Of a stretch of DNA of 64,000 bases, positions 25,401-33,560 are shown one piece after another. The translations under genes were made by a program, and so were the position numbers. The stretch comes from Microbacterium sp. CBA3102 (GTDB taxonomy: Bacteria > Actinomycetota > Actinomycetes > Actinomycetales > Microbacteriaceae). The DNA lies in the NCBI RefSeq assembly GCF_007954505.1, contig NZ_CP042412.1, forward strand, positions 248,001-312,000. Reading direction: 5' to 3'. The notes under the pieces are model-generated. The model made no database searches. It worked only from the letters and a program-made list of their open reading frames with translations, and was not told where the DNA came from. Numbering within the stretch: position 1 is the first letter of the stretch; every line of letters begins with the position of its first letter.

Positions 25401-25475
25401 GGATGTCGGGAGGAAGGACGGATGTCGGGAAGATCGGGCCGACTCCCCCGACATCCGGGAATCCTCCCGACATCC
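25401..25475. terminator. nested double hairpin between converging genes
   Basis: GGATGTCGGGA occurs at 25401-25411 and 25420-25430; its complement occurs at 25447-25456 and 25465-25475. The outer arms 25401-25414 and 25462-25475 pair over 14 bases and the inner arms over 10, giving a long interrupted stem with two registers. It separates tetR and the decarboxylase gene and very probably stops transcription from both sides. Confidence 0.75.
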
Positions 25476-25486
25476 GGCACGGCCAT

Positions 25487-26860
25487 CTACTTCATGGTGT
25501 CGAGGATGCCGGTGAGGTCTTCGAAGGTCGTGAGCGGGTTCAGGATGGCGAAGCGCGTGTTCGGCCGACCGGCGTGCGAGCTGGGCACGACGAAGGCGCG
25601 CTGGGAGTCGAGCAGCTCCGCCGACCAGCGGTCATAGTCGGCGCGCTCCCAGCCGTCGCGCTCGAACACCACGACCGACAGCTGCGGATCCCGCACGAGG
25701 CGCAGCTCCGGGCGGCGGGAGATCTCTGCGGCGATGCGCTCAGTGAGGGCGATGGTCGCGCCGATCGCTTCGCGGTAGGCATCCACCCCGTAGGTCGCGA
25801 GCGAGAACCACATCGGAAGCCCGCGCGGGCGACGGGTCAGCTGGATCGAGTAGTCCGAGGGGCTGAACTCCTCGGCGTCGGTCAGCGTGTCGAGGTACTC
25901 GGCGTGCTGGGTGTGCGCGCGGCGACCCTGGTCCGGCTCACGGTAGATCAGCGCGCAGCAGTCGAACGGCGCGAACAGCCACTTGTGCGGGTCGACGATC
26001 ACCGAGTCGGCGCGCTCCACACCGCGGAAGCGGGAGCGCGCGGCAGGCGCGAGCATCGCGGTGAGCCCGTACGCACCGTCCACGTGCAGCCAGAAGTCGT
26101 ACTCATCCTTGAGCGCGGCGATCGCCTCGATGTCGTCGACGATGCCGAAGTTCGTCGAACCCGCGGTCACGACGACGGCGCAGATCTCGTCGCCGTGGGT
26201 GTCGAGCGCCTCGCGCACCGCGTCGGCACGCAGCATGCCGTCGTCACCCGCGGGTACGAGCACCACGTCGGCATCCATCACCCGCGCGGCGGACTTGTTC
26301 GAGGAGTGGGCCTCCGCACTGCACACGATCTTCCAGCGCGCCGGAAGTTCCTTGCCCTGGGCGACCAGCCGGGCCTTGGCGGCCTCCCGCGCCGCGACGA
26401 GGGCCGACAGGTTGCCGATCGTGCCGCCCTGCACGAACACACCGCCCGCGGTGTCCGGCAGCCCGAACTCCCCGGCGAGGAACGCGAGCACCTCGTTCTC
26501 GGCATGCACCGCACCTGCCCCTTCGAGCCAGCTCCCGCCGTAGAGACCGGATGCCGAGACGACGAGGTCGAACGCGATGGCCGCCATGGTCGGAGCGGTC
26601 GGGATGAAGGACAGGTAGAGCGGGTGGCTCGTGGTGAGACAGGCCGGCGCGAGGATGTGCTCGAACACGCTGAGTGCGCGCTGGGCTCCGAGCCCGGCGT
26701 CGGTGATCGTCGCCCCCACGAGACGGTTCAGCTCCGCCTCGGTCTGGGGCTTGTCGAGTGGCACGTCGGCGGCGAGCATGCGACGGCGCGAGTAGTCGAG
26801 CACGGCATCCACGATCGCCGTCGATTCGGGCGAAGCCGCGTGCATGCGCACAGCATCCAT
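25487..26860 (-). CDS. PLP-dependent group II decarboxylase
   Basis: 457-residue fold-type I decarboxylase. Visible: ASGLYGGSWLEGAGAVHAENEVL, GVFVQGGTIGNLSALVAAREAA, AEAHSSNKSAARVM, LHVDGAYGL and the PLP lysine in VDPHKWLFAPFDCC. Relatives decarboxylate aromatic amino acids, 2,4-diaminobutyrate, aspartate or glutamate, giving amines; the substrate cannot be read off. It follows a TetR gene by 10 bases in one operon and faces the agmatine deiminase operon, so an amine-related role is likely. Confidence 0.9.
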   Translation of the reverse strand: MDAVRMHAASPESTAIVDAVLDYSRRRMLAADVPLDKPQTEAELNRLVGATITDAGLGAQRALSVFEHILAPACLTTSHPLYLSFIPTAPTMAAIAFDLVVSASGLYGGSWLEGAGAVHAENEVLAFLAGEFGLPDTAGGVFVQGGTIGNLSALVAAREAAKARLVAQGKELPARWKIVCSAEAHSSNKSAARVMDADVVLVPAGDDGMLRADAVREALDTHGDEICAVVVTAGSTNFGIVDDIEAIAALKDEYDFWLHVDGAYGLTAMLAPAARSRFRGVERADSVIVDPHKWLFAPFDCCALIYREPDQGRRAHTQHAEYLDTLTDAEEFSPSDYSIQLTRRPRGLPMWFSLATYGVDAYREAIGATIALTERIAAEISRRPELRLVRDPQLSVVVFERDGWERADYDRWSAELLDSQRAFVVPSSHAGRPNTRFAILNPLTTFEDLTGILDTMK

Positions 26861-26870
26861 GAGCGTTCCT

Positions 26871-27530
26871 TTACTGGTCTTCGGTGCGGGGTTCGGTCGG
26901 GGAAGCGAGGGAGATCGCGTGGGGTGCGGCGCTGTCGAGGACGGCGGACAGCGCGCGGCGGGCGAGGTCGGCGCGATCGCTCGGCGCCCACTTCACGAGC
27001 GAGTGCGCATTCATGCCGTCGACCATGGCGAGCAGGAGCCACGCGGCGGTGTCGGAACGGCCGTCGGCGATCACTCCCGCCGCCGCCGCTCGGACGAAGA
27101 TCTGCTCGAGAGCGCTCTGCCACCCGTCCATCTCGGACCGCACGCGGGCAGCGAGGATGTCGTTGCGGGCACCGAGCGCCCAGGCCTGCACCCAGATCAG
27201 TGTCACGTCGTCGCGCTCGCCGTCGAGGAGGGTCTCGATCAGGTCGTGCAGACCCGCGCGGATGTCGCCCACGCCATCGAAGGCCGCGATCACCTCATCG
27301 CGCTCGGCCGCGACGATGTGCCCGAAGATCTCGGCGACGAAGGCGTCCATGACGGGCCGATAGTGAGCGACCAGGGCCGGGGTGACACCGACGCGCGCCG
27401 CCACCGCACGCACGGTGAGCACCTCGAGTCCGCCCTCGCGTGCCAGGGCGATCGCGCCGTCGACGATCGATCGCTCGCGCTCCTCCGGGGGCATCCGCCG
27501 CGGCGCGGTGCTTCTTGACGTGATCTTCAT
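26871..27530 (-). CDS. TetR family regulator of the decarboxylase/agmatine region
   Basis: 219 residues. Helix-turn-helix near 16-65: RERSIVDGAIALAREGGLEVLTVRAVAARVGVTPALVAHYRPV (positions about 18-60). The C-terminal half has the TetR_C_6/BetI-like WVQAWALGARNDILAARVRSEMDGW. It heads the operon with the decarboxylase and diverges from agmatine deiminase across an 18-base palindrome. A -10 box TACCGT ends eight bases before the ATG, so the leader is absent or tiny. Confidence 0.88.
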   Translation of the reverse strand: MKITSRSTAPRRMPPEERERSIVDGAIALAREGGLEVLTVRAVAARVGVTPALVAHYRPVMDAFVAEIFGHIVAAERDEVIAAFDGVGDIRAGLHDLIETLLDGERDDVTLIWVQAWALGARNDILAARVRSEMDGWQSALEQIFVRAAAAGVIADGRSDTAAWLLLAMVDGMNAHSLVKWAPSDRADLARRALSAVLDSAAPHAISLASPTEPRTEDQ

Positions 27531-27538
27531 CGCGGGCT

Positions 27539-27568
27539 ACGGTATCACTCGTTGATCACGTGTTCAAC
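27539..27568. promoter_or_regulatory. TetR promoter and 18-base palindrome facing agmatine deiminase
   Basis: GTTGATCACGTGTTCAAC (27551-27568) is symmetric at 16 of 18 positions. On the minus strand -35 TTGAAC (27562-27567), a 17-base spacer and -10 TACCGT (27539-27544) form the tetR promoter, so the palindrome covers its -35 and spacer. A repressor bound here would also lie just upstream of the agmatine deiminase gene. Confidence 0.7.
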
Positions 27569-27610
27569 AGCGGATTCCGTCCGCCCGAGATCGTCGACGA
27601 GGAGATCACG

Positions 27611-28651
27611 ATGAGTTGGCGCATGCCCGCCGAGACGGCACCTCACGAGCGCACCTGGATGGCGTTCCCCGCGGAGGGCGAGACGCTCGGCGCCACGGAT
27701 GCCGAGCGCGAAGAGGGGTACGCGACCTGGACGGCCGTCGCCCACGCCGTCGCCGAGTTCGAACCCGTGACGATGCTGGTCGACCCGAGCGAGATCGCGC
27801 GGGCCCGACGCATGCTCGGTGCCGGCATCGAGATCTTGGAGGCACCGGTCGACGAGTTCTGGATGCGCGACTCCGGCCCGACCTTCGTCGTCGACGACGA
27901 GCGCCCGGGCGTGCTCGGCGCCGTCGACTGGATCTTCAACGGCTGGGGCGCTCCCGACTGGGCCGAGTGGCGCAAGGCCGCTCAGCACGCCCGCATCGTG
28001 GCCGGCGCCGTCGGGGCGGAGCTCGTGAGCTCGACGCTCGTGAACGAGGGCGGCGGCATCCACGTCGACGGCGAAGGCACGGTGCTGCTCACCGAGACCG
28101 TGCAGCTCGACCCGCGACGCAATCCCTACGCCGACAAACAGCGGATCGAGGCCGAGATGGCCAGGACGATCGGCGCGACGAAGGCGATCTGGCTGCCGCG
28201 CGGGCTCACTCGCGACTACGACGACTTCGGGACGAACGGCCACGTCGACATCGTCGCCACGATCGTCTCCCCCGGCCGGCTCCTGCTGCACGACCAGCAG
28301 AACCCGCAGCACCCGGACCACGCCGTCTCCCGCGACCTTCGCGTCCTCCTCTCCGAGCAGACGGATGCCGCCGGTCGCCGCGTGGAAGTGATCGTCCTGC
28401 CCGCGCCCTCGACGCTGAGCGACGACGAAGGGCCCGTCGACTGGAGTTACGTCAACCATCTCGTGACGAACGACGGCGTGGTCGCGTGCGGGTTCGGCGA
28501 CGAGAAGGCGGATGCCGCGGCCCGCGAGATCCTCGCGGACGCGTACCCCGGACGCCGCGTGGTCACGGTCGACGCGCGCCCGCTGTTCGACCGCGGCGGC
28601 GGCATCCACTGCATCACGCAGCAGCAGCCTTCCGTGGACGGGTCGCGCTGA
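27611..28651 (+). CDS. aguA: agmatine deiminase
   Basis: Cytosolic enzyme converting agmatine to N-carbamoylputrescine and ammonia; 346 residues, the usual length. Family motifs: MPAETAPHERTWMAFP near the start, FWMRDSGPTFV, NEGGGIHVDGEGTVLLTE, and the C-terminal catalytic Cys in RGGGIHCITQQQP. ATG 27611 has GAGGAGATC seven bases upstream, so the longer frame from GTG 27560 is unlikely. It overlaps the amidase gene by one base. Some relatives act on other guanidines, but the motif set is that of AguA. Confidence 0.93.
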   Translation: MSWRMPAETAPHERTWMAFPAEGETLGATDAEREEGYATWTAVAHAVAEFEPVTMLVDPSEIARARRMLGAGIEILEAPVDEFWMRDSGPTFVVDDERPGVLGAVDWIFNGWGAPDWAEWRKAAQHARIVAGAVGAELVSSTLVNEGGGIHVDGEGTVLLTETVQLDPRRNPYADKQRIEAEMARTIGATKAIWLPRGLTRDYDDFGTNGHVDIVATIVSPGRLLLHDQQNPQHPDHAVSRDLRVLLSEQTDAAGRRVEVIVLPAPSTLSDDEGPVDWSYVNHLVTNDGVVACGFGDEKADAAAREILADAYPGRRVVTVDARPLFDRGGGIHCITQQQPSVDGSR

Positions 28652-30378
28652 TGTTCGACGTCGTCGAAGCCTCCATCGCCGACCTGCGGCGCGCGCTCGA
28701 GAGCGGCACCACGACCGCGGTTGACCTCGTCGACGCCTACCGGGCTCGCATCGCCGCCTTCGATGCGCCGGGCACGCCGACCGCCCTGAACGCGGTGGTG
28801 GTCGCGAACCCCGACGCACGCGCCGAGGCTGCGGCCTCCGACGCACGCCGTGCCCGAGGCGAGGTGCTCGGCCCCCTCGACGGCATCCCGTACACGGCCA
28901 AGGACAGCTACCTCGTGCGGGGGCTCACCGCCGCAGCCGGAAGCCCGGCCTTCGCGGATCTGATCGCCCAGCGCGACGCCTTCACGATCGAGCGCCTGCG
29001 CGCGGGCGGAGCGATCTGCCTCGGGCTGACGAACATGCCGCCGATGGCCAACGGCGGCATGCAGCGTGGGGTCTACGGCCGAGCGGAGAGCCCGTACAAC
29101 GCCGCGTTCCTCACCGCACCCTTCGCGTCGGGCTCCTCCAACGGCTCCGGCACCGCGACTGCCGCGAGCTTCGCCGCCTTCGGGCTCGGGGAGGAGACCT
29201 GGTCCTCCGGTCGCGGGCCTGCGACCAACAACGCCCTGTGCGCCTACACCCCCTCCCGCGGCGTGATCTCGACCCGGGGCAACTGGCCGCTCGTTCCCAC
29301 GATGGACGTGGTGGTGCCGCACACCCGCACCATGGCCGACTTGCTCGAAGTGCTCGAGGTGATCGTCGCCGACGACCCCGACTCCCGCGGCGACTTCTGG
29401 CGAGCACAGCCGTGGGTCCCGATCCCCTCGGCCGCCTCGGTCCGACCGGACTCGTATCCGGCCCTCGCCACCGGCACCCCGGCAGCGCTCGACGGCATGC
29501 GGATCGGCATCCCGAAGATGTACATCAATGCGGATCCGGATGCCGGAAGCGCGCAGGCCCCGGGCATCGGCGGCCCGACAGGTCGGCGCATCGAGACGCG
29601 GGCGAGTGTGATCGAACGGTGGGAGGCGGCCCGCCGCGACCTCAGCGCCGCCGGCGCGACCGTGGTCGAGGTCGACTTCCCGGTGGTGTCCAACTACGAG
29701 GGAGACCGCCCGGGCGCCCCCACCCTCCCGACACGCGGACTGGTGTCGCCCGAGTACCTGCGACGCGAGATCGTCGACCTCTCGGCGTGGGCGTGGGAGG
29801 ACTTCCTACAGGCGAACGGCGATCCGGCTCTCCGCACGCTCACGGAGGTCGACGGGGCCACGATCTTCCCGCACCCGGAAGGCGCCCTCCCGGACCGCTA
29901 CTCCGGCTTCGACGACGACATCGCCGAGTATCCGGACTGGGTGCGGAGCCACCCCGATGCCCCCTTCACGGACATGCCCGAGCTCGAAAACGGGTTGCGG
30001 GGCCTGGAGGAGACGCGTCGCCGCGACCTCGAGGAGTGGATGGATGCGCTCCACCTCGACGCCGTGGTGTTCCCCGCGGTCGCGGATGTGGGTCCGGCCG
30101 ACATGGACGTGAACCCGGACTCCGCGGACCTGGGGTGGCGTAACGGCACCTGGATCGCGAACGGCAACCTCGCCATCCGACACCTCGGCATCCCGACGGT
30201 CACGGTTCCGATGGGGCTGATGAGCGACATCGGCATGCCGATCGGCCTGACCTTCGCCGGACGAGCGTACGACGACACGATGCTGCTGCGCCTGGCCGCG
30301 GCGTTCGAAGCCACCGGCGCTCCGGGCACGCGGCGCACTCCCCCGCCGCGCACACCGGCCCTGCCGTCGGACGGCTGA
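28651..30378 (+). CDS. amidase signature family hydrolase
   Basis: 575 residues, longer than most family members. The Ser-cisSer-Lys triad can be placed: Lys in GIPYTAKDSYLVRG (about 88), cis-Ser in GSSNGSGTATAASFAAFGLG, and the nucleophile Ser in EETWSSGRGPATNN, which replaces the common GTDTGGSIRIPA. TGATG overlap with aguA shows coupling. In a deiminase operon it might hydrolyse N-carbamoylputrescine, the job of the nitrilase-type AguB in other bacteria; that is inference, as is an alternative link to the kynurenine operon 60 bases downstream. Confidence 0.88.
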   Translation: MFDVVEASIADLRRALESGTTTAVDLVDAYRARIAAFDAPGTPTALNAVVVANPDARAEAAASDARRARGEVLGPLDGIPYTAKDSYLVRGLTAAAGSPAFADLIAQRDAFTIERLRAGGAICLGLTNMPPMANGGMQRGVYGRAESPYNAAFLTAPFASGSSNGSGTATAASFAAFGLGEETWSSGRGPATNNALCAYTPSRGVISTRGNWPLVPTMDVVVPHTRTMADLLEVLEVIVADDPDSRGDFWRAQPWVPIPSAASVRPDSYPALATGTPAALDGMRIGIPKMYINADPDAGSAQAPGIGGPTGRRIETRASVIERWEAARRDLSAAGATVVEVDFPVVSNYEGDRPGAPTLPTRGLVSPEYLRREIVDLSAWAWEDFLQANGDPALRTLTEVDGATIFPHPEGALPDRYSGFDDDIAEYPDWVRSHPDAPFTDMPELENGLRGLEETRRRDLEEWMDALHLDAVVFPAVADVGPADMDVNPDSADLGWRNGTWIANGNLAIRHLGIPTVTVPMGLMSDIGMPIGLTFAGRAYDDTMLLRLAAAFEATGAPGTRRTPPPRTPALPSDG

Positions 30379-30388
30379 TCCGGATCGA

Positions 30389-30432
30389 GAACATTTCACA
30401 CCTGTGACGCTCGCCACAGAAGTGATATGTTC
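30389..30432 (+). promoter_or_regulatory. kyn operon promoter within a 44-base interrupted palindrome
   Basis: Outer arms GAACATTTCAC (30389-30399) and GTGATATGTTC (30422-30432) match at 10 of 11 positions; inner arms CTGTG (30402-30406) and CACAG (30415-30419) match perfectly, with equal two-base gaps on both sides. The -10 box TATGTT (30426-30431) lies in the right arm and ends six bases before the kynA ATG; a weak -35 TGTGAC (30403-30408) lies 17 bases upstream. A regulator bound here would block the promoter. Confidence 0.75.
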
Positions 30433-30437
30433 GGCGC

Positions 30438-31289
30438 ATGAGCACCGAGAACGAACGCGCCCTCGAATCCGGGATCGTCACCGATCTGTCCGGCCGGATG
30501 ACCTACGGGTCGTACCTGGCGCTGGACCAGCTGCTCACGGCACAGCACCCGGTGAGCGAGCCGCAGCACCACGACGAGATGCTGTTCATCATCCAGCACC
30601 AGACCACCGAGCTGTGGCTCAAGCAGCTGCTGCACGAGCTCTCGTCTGCTCGGGAGCTGCTCGCCCGTGACGACCTGCGCGAAGCACTCAAGCGCATCGC
30701 CCGGGTCAAGCGCATCCAGGACGTGATGACGCAGCAGTGGTCGGTGCTCGCCACCCTCACGCCCACCGAGTACGCACAGTTCCGCGGAGCACTCGGCAAC
30801 TCGTCCGGGTTCCAGTCCGTGCAGTACCGGGCGGTGGAGTTCGCCCTCGGCAACAAGAACGAGAAGATGCTGAACGTCTTCGCCGACCACCCCGCGAACC
30901 TCGCGCTGCTCACGGCCGAGTGGGAGAAGCCGACCCTGTACGACGAGTTCCTGCGGTTCGCCGCCCGGCGCGGACTGCCGGTGCCGTCGTCGATCCTCGA
31001 CCGCGATGTGCGCGAGCCGTACCGCGAGACCCCGGAGCTGGTGGCCGCGATCCGCGAGATCTACCAGGACCCGAACCGGTACTGGGACCTGTACGAAGCG
31101 TGCGAAGACCTGGTCGACCTCGAGGACAACTTCCAGTTCTGGCGCTTCCGGCACCTCAAGACCGTCTCCCGCACGATCGGCATGAAGGTGGGCACCGGCG
31201 GATCCAGCGGCGTCGGCTTCCTGCAGCGCGCCCTGGATCTGACGTTCTTCCCCGAGCTCTACACGGTGCGCACCGAGATCGGCAGCTGA
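30438..31289 (+). CDS. kynA: tryptophan 2,3-dioxygenase
   Basis: Haem enzyme oxidising L-tryptophan to N-formyl-L-kynurenine, first step of the kynurenine path; 283 residues. Signature: LTYG-like MTYGSYLALDQLL, HHDEMLFIIQHQTTELWLKQ with the haem-ligand region, RVKRIQDVMTQQWSVLATLTP, SSGFQSVQYRAVEFALGNKN, and the C-terminal loop KVGTGGSSGVGFL. The message appears leaderless (-10 box six bases before ATG). It overlaps the next gene by one base (TGATG). Confidence 0.96.
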   Translation: MSTENERALESGIVTDLSGRMTYGSYLALDQLLTAQHPVSEPQHHDEMLFIIQHQTTELWLKQLLHELSSARELLARDDLREALKRIARVKRIQDVMTQQWSVLATLTPTEYAQFRGALGNSSGFQSVQYRAVEFALGNKNEKMLNVFADHPANLALLTAEWEKPTLYDEFLRFAARRGLPVPSSILDRDVREPYRETPELVAAIREIYQDPNRYWDLYEACEDLVDLEDNFQFWRFRHLKTVSRTIGMKVGTGGSSGVGFLQRALDLTFFPELYTVRTEIGS

Positions 31290-32320
31290 TGCACGCCGCG
31301 ACGTTCTTCGACGGGGTCGGCTGGCGTGAGGGCGTCGTCGAGCTCGTCGACGGGCGGGTGCGGCTGAGCGATGGGCACCCCGACGCCGACCTCCCCCGCC
31401 TCGACGGTGTCGTGCTGGGCGGGTTCACGGACCACCACGTGCACCTGCAACTCGTCGACCACGCGCAGTTGTCGAGTTCGCGCCTGGGACGCGTGGTCGA
31501 CCTCGGCGGCAACCCGGGCGTGCTGCGCCGACTCGCGCGTGGCGGGATCAAAAACGCGCCCGCGACCCGCGATTCCGGCACGTTTTCGATCCCGTACCCG
31601 CACCCGCACCCGCATGCGCACGCGCTCGTGGTCGAGTTCGCGGGGGCGTTCGTCGCCGCCCCGGGTGGATACCCCTCCGACCGCGAGTGGGCGCCGGAAG
31701 GCTCGGTGCGCGAGGTCGCGGACGAGAGAGCAGCGGCGGATGCGGTGGCCGAGATGGCGGATGCCGGGGCCTCGTGTCTCAAGGTCACAAGCAACAGCAC
31801 GGCCGGACCGGTCTTCTCGGACGACCTGTTCCGCACGATCGTCGGCCTCGCTGCGAGCCGCTCCCTCCCGGTCGTCGCCCACGCCGAGGGGCCGGGTGAG
31901 GCGCAGCGCGTCATCGCCCTCGGCGCCGCCCGCCTCGCCCATGCGCCGTTCACGGAACGGCTCGACGATGAGGAGATCGCACGACAGGCGGCCTCGGCGT
32001 CGTGGATCTCGACCCTCGCCATCCACGACGGCCCCGCGCGCGCGATCGCGATCGACAACGTCCGCCGTTTCCACGCGGCAGGAGGGACCGTGCTCTACGG
32101 CACCGACCTGGGCAACGGACCGATGCCGAACGACCTGAACGCCCGGGAGATCGCCGCCCTCCGCGAGGCCGGCCTCCACTCCGATGCGCTCCTGCACGCG
32201 CTCGCCCCGATGGATCCGCTCGCCCCGTCGGCGACGCTCCTGTTCCTTCCCGGCGCCTCTCCCCCGACCGCCGACCCGCTCGCCGCCCGCCCCCTCATCC
32301 CCGCAGACCTGAAGGTGTGA
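31289..32320 (+). CDS. amidohydrolase-family protein in the kyn operon (possible formylkynurenine formamidase replacement)
   Basis: 343 residues. An amidohydrolase-like barrel: metal-binding GFTDHHVHLQLVDHA near residue 50, LKVTSNSTAGPVF, VVAHAEGPGEAQRVIALGAARLAHAPFTERL, SWISTLAIHDG and YGTDLGNGPMPNDLNAREI with a likely metal Asp. It sits exactly between kynA and kynU, where bacteria usually carry arylformamidase (KynB), and no KynB-like gene is visible. Hydrolysis of N-formylkynurenine is therefore a reasonable inference. Odd: a segment at about residues 86-113 is encoded by a palindromic insertion followed by a His-Pro repeat. Confidence 0.8.
   Translation: MHAATFFDGVGWREGVVELVDGRVRLSDGHPDADLPRLDGVVLGGFTDHHVHLQLVDHAQLSSSRLGRVVDLGGNPGVLRRLARGGIKNAPATRDSGTFSIPYPHPHPHAHALVVEFAGAFVAAPGGYPSDREWAPEGSVREVADERAAADAVAEMADAGASCLKVTSNSTAGPVFSDDLFRTIVGLAASRSLPVVAHAEGPGEAQRVIALGAARLAHAPFTERLDDEEIARQAASASWISTLAIHDGPARAIAIDNVRRFHAAGGTVLYGTDLGNGPMPNDLNAREIAALREAGLHSDALLHALAPMDPLAPSATLLFLPGASPPTADPLAARPLIPADLKV
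31544..31593. repeat. palindromic element inside the amidohydrolase gene
   Basis: Arm GGGATCAAAAACG (31544-31556) is the reverse complement of 31581-31593 at 12 of 13 positions, with a 24-base loop. It is immediately followed by repeats of CCCGCA (about 31597-31612) coding His-Pro. The element is in frame and adds about 16-28 residues to the protein. Confidence 0.65.
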
Positions 32321-32321
32321 C

Positions 32322-33560
32322 ATGACCGACCCCCTCGACCGTGAACTGCTCGACCTCGCGCGCACCCTCGACGCCGCCGACCCGCTGCGTTCGCACCTCG
32401 ACGCGTTCGCCGACGCCCCGGGGGTCACGGCCTACCTCGACGGCAACTCCCTCGGCCGTCCGCTGCGCGACATCCCCGAGAAGCTCGCCGCGTTCGTGCG
32501 CGAGGACTGGGGCACCCGGCTCATCCGCTCCTGGAACGAACAGTGGATGGCGCTGCCGATGGAGTTGGGCGACCGCATCGGACGCGTGGCACTCGGAGCC
32601 GGCGCGGGCCAGACCGTCGTGGCCGATTCGACCAGCGTGCTGATCTACAAGCTCATGCGTGCCGCCGCGACCGCCGATCCCACCCGGACGGAACTCGTGA
32701 TCGAGGCGGGGAACTTCCCCACCGACCGCTTCCTGGCCGAAGGCGTCGCCGCCGAGACCGGCCTGACCCTGCGCTGGCTGGAACCCGACCCCGTGGCCGG
32801 AGTGACCGTCGCCGACGTGGCCGCGGTCGTCTCGGAGCGCACGGCCCTGGTGTCGCTCAGCCACGTCGACTACCGATCCGGAGCCCTGGCGGATATGCCC
32901 GGCATCACTTCGGTCACGCACGAGGCCGGCGCGCTGATGATGTGGGATCTGTGTCACTCCGCCGGCGTCGTGCCGATGCAGCTCGACGACTGGGGCGTGG
33001 ACCTCGCGGTCGGCTGCACGTACAAGTACCTGAACGGTGGCCCGGGATCCCCCGCCTTCGCGTACCTCCGCCGCGGGCTCCACGGAGTGCTGCGGCAGCC
33101 GATCCAGGGGTGGTGGAGTGCCGCCGACATCTTCGCGATGGGCCCCGAGTACGTGCCGTCCGGCGATATCCGCCAGCTGCTCAGCGGCACACCGCCGGTC
33201 ACATCGATGCTCGCGATGCAGGGGATGCTCGACCTGATCGAGGGGTCGACGATCGAGAGCGTGCGTGCCAAATCCCGGTCCCTGACCGATCTGGCGGTCC
33301 GGGCCTACGATGCCGTCCTCGCGCCCCTCGGGGTGCGCTTGCTCAGCCCGCGCGACGCCGAACTCCGGGGCGGACACGTGACGATTGGCCATGCCGACTT
33401 CCGGGACGTGACGCGGAAGCTGTGGGCGGAGGGGATCATCCCGGACTTTCGCTTCCCCGACGGCATCCGCCTCGGCCTCTCCCCGCTGAGCACCTCGCAC
33501 GTCGAGACGATCACGGGTGTGCTCGCCGTCCGCGACGCGCTGGAGTCCGGTGACTTCTGA
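32322..33560 (+). CDS. kynU: kynureninase
   Basis: PLP enzyme cleaving kynurenine to anthranilate and alanine; 412 residues. Visible: AYLDGNSLGRPLRDIPEKL, WMALPMELGDRIGRVALGAG, VADSTSVLIYKLMRAA, LSHVDYRSGALADMPG, MMWDLCHSAGVVPMQL with the PLP Asp, and the Schiff-base Lys in VGCTYKYLNGGPGSPAF. It starts one base after the amidohydrolase stop and overlaps the PaaX-type gene, so it is third in a tight four-gene operon. Confidence 0.96.
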   Translation: MTDPLDRELLDLARTLDAADPLRSHLDAFADAPGVTAYLDGNSLGRPLRDIPEKLAAFVREDWGTRLIRSWNEQWMALPMELGDRIGRVALGAGAGQTVVADSTSVLIYKLMRAAATADPTRTELVIEAGNFPTDRFLAEGVAAETGLTLRWLEPDPVAGVTVADVAAVVSERTALVSLSHVDYRSGALADMPGITSVTHEAGALMMWDLCHSAGVVPMQLDDWGVDLAVGCTYKYLNGGPGSPAFAYLRRGLHGVLRQPIQGWWSAADIFAMGPEYVPSGDIRQLLSGTPPVTSMLAMQGMLDLIEGSTIESVRAKSRSLTDLAVRAYDAVLAPLGVRLLSPRDAELRGGHVTIGHADFRDVTRKLWAEGIIPDFRFPDGIRLGLSPLSTSHVETITGVLAVRDALESGDF

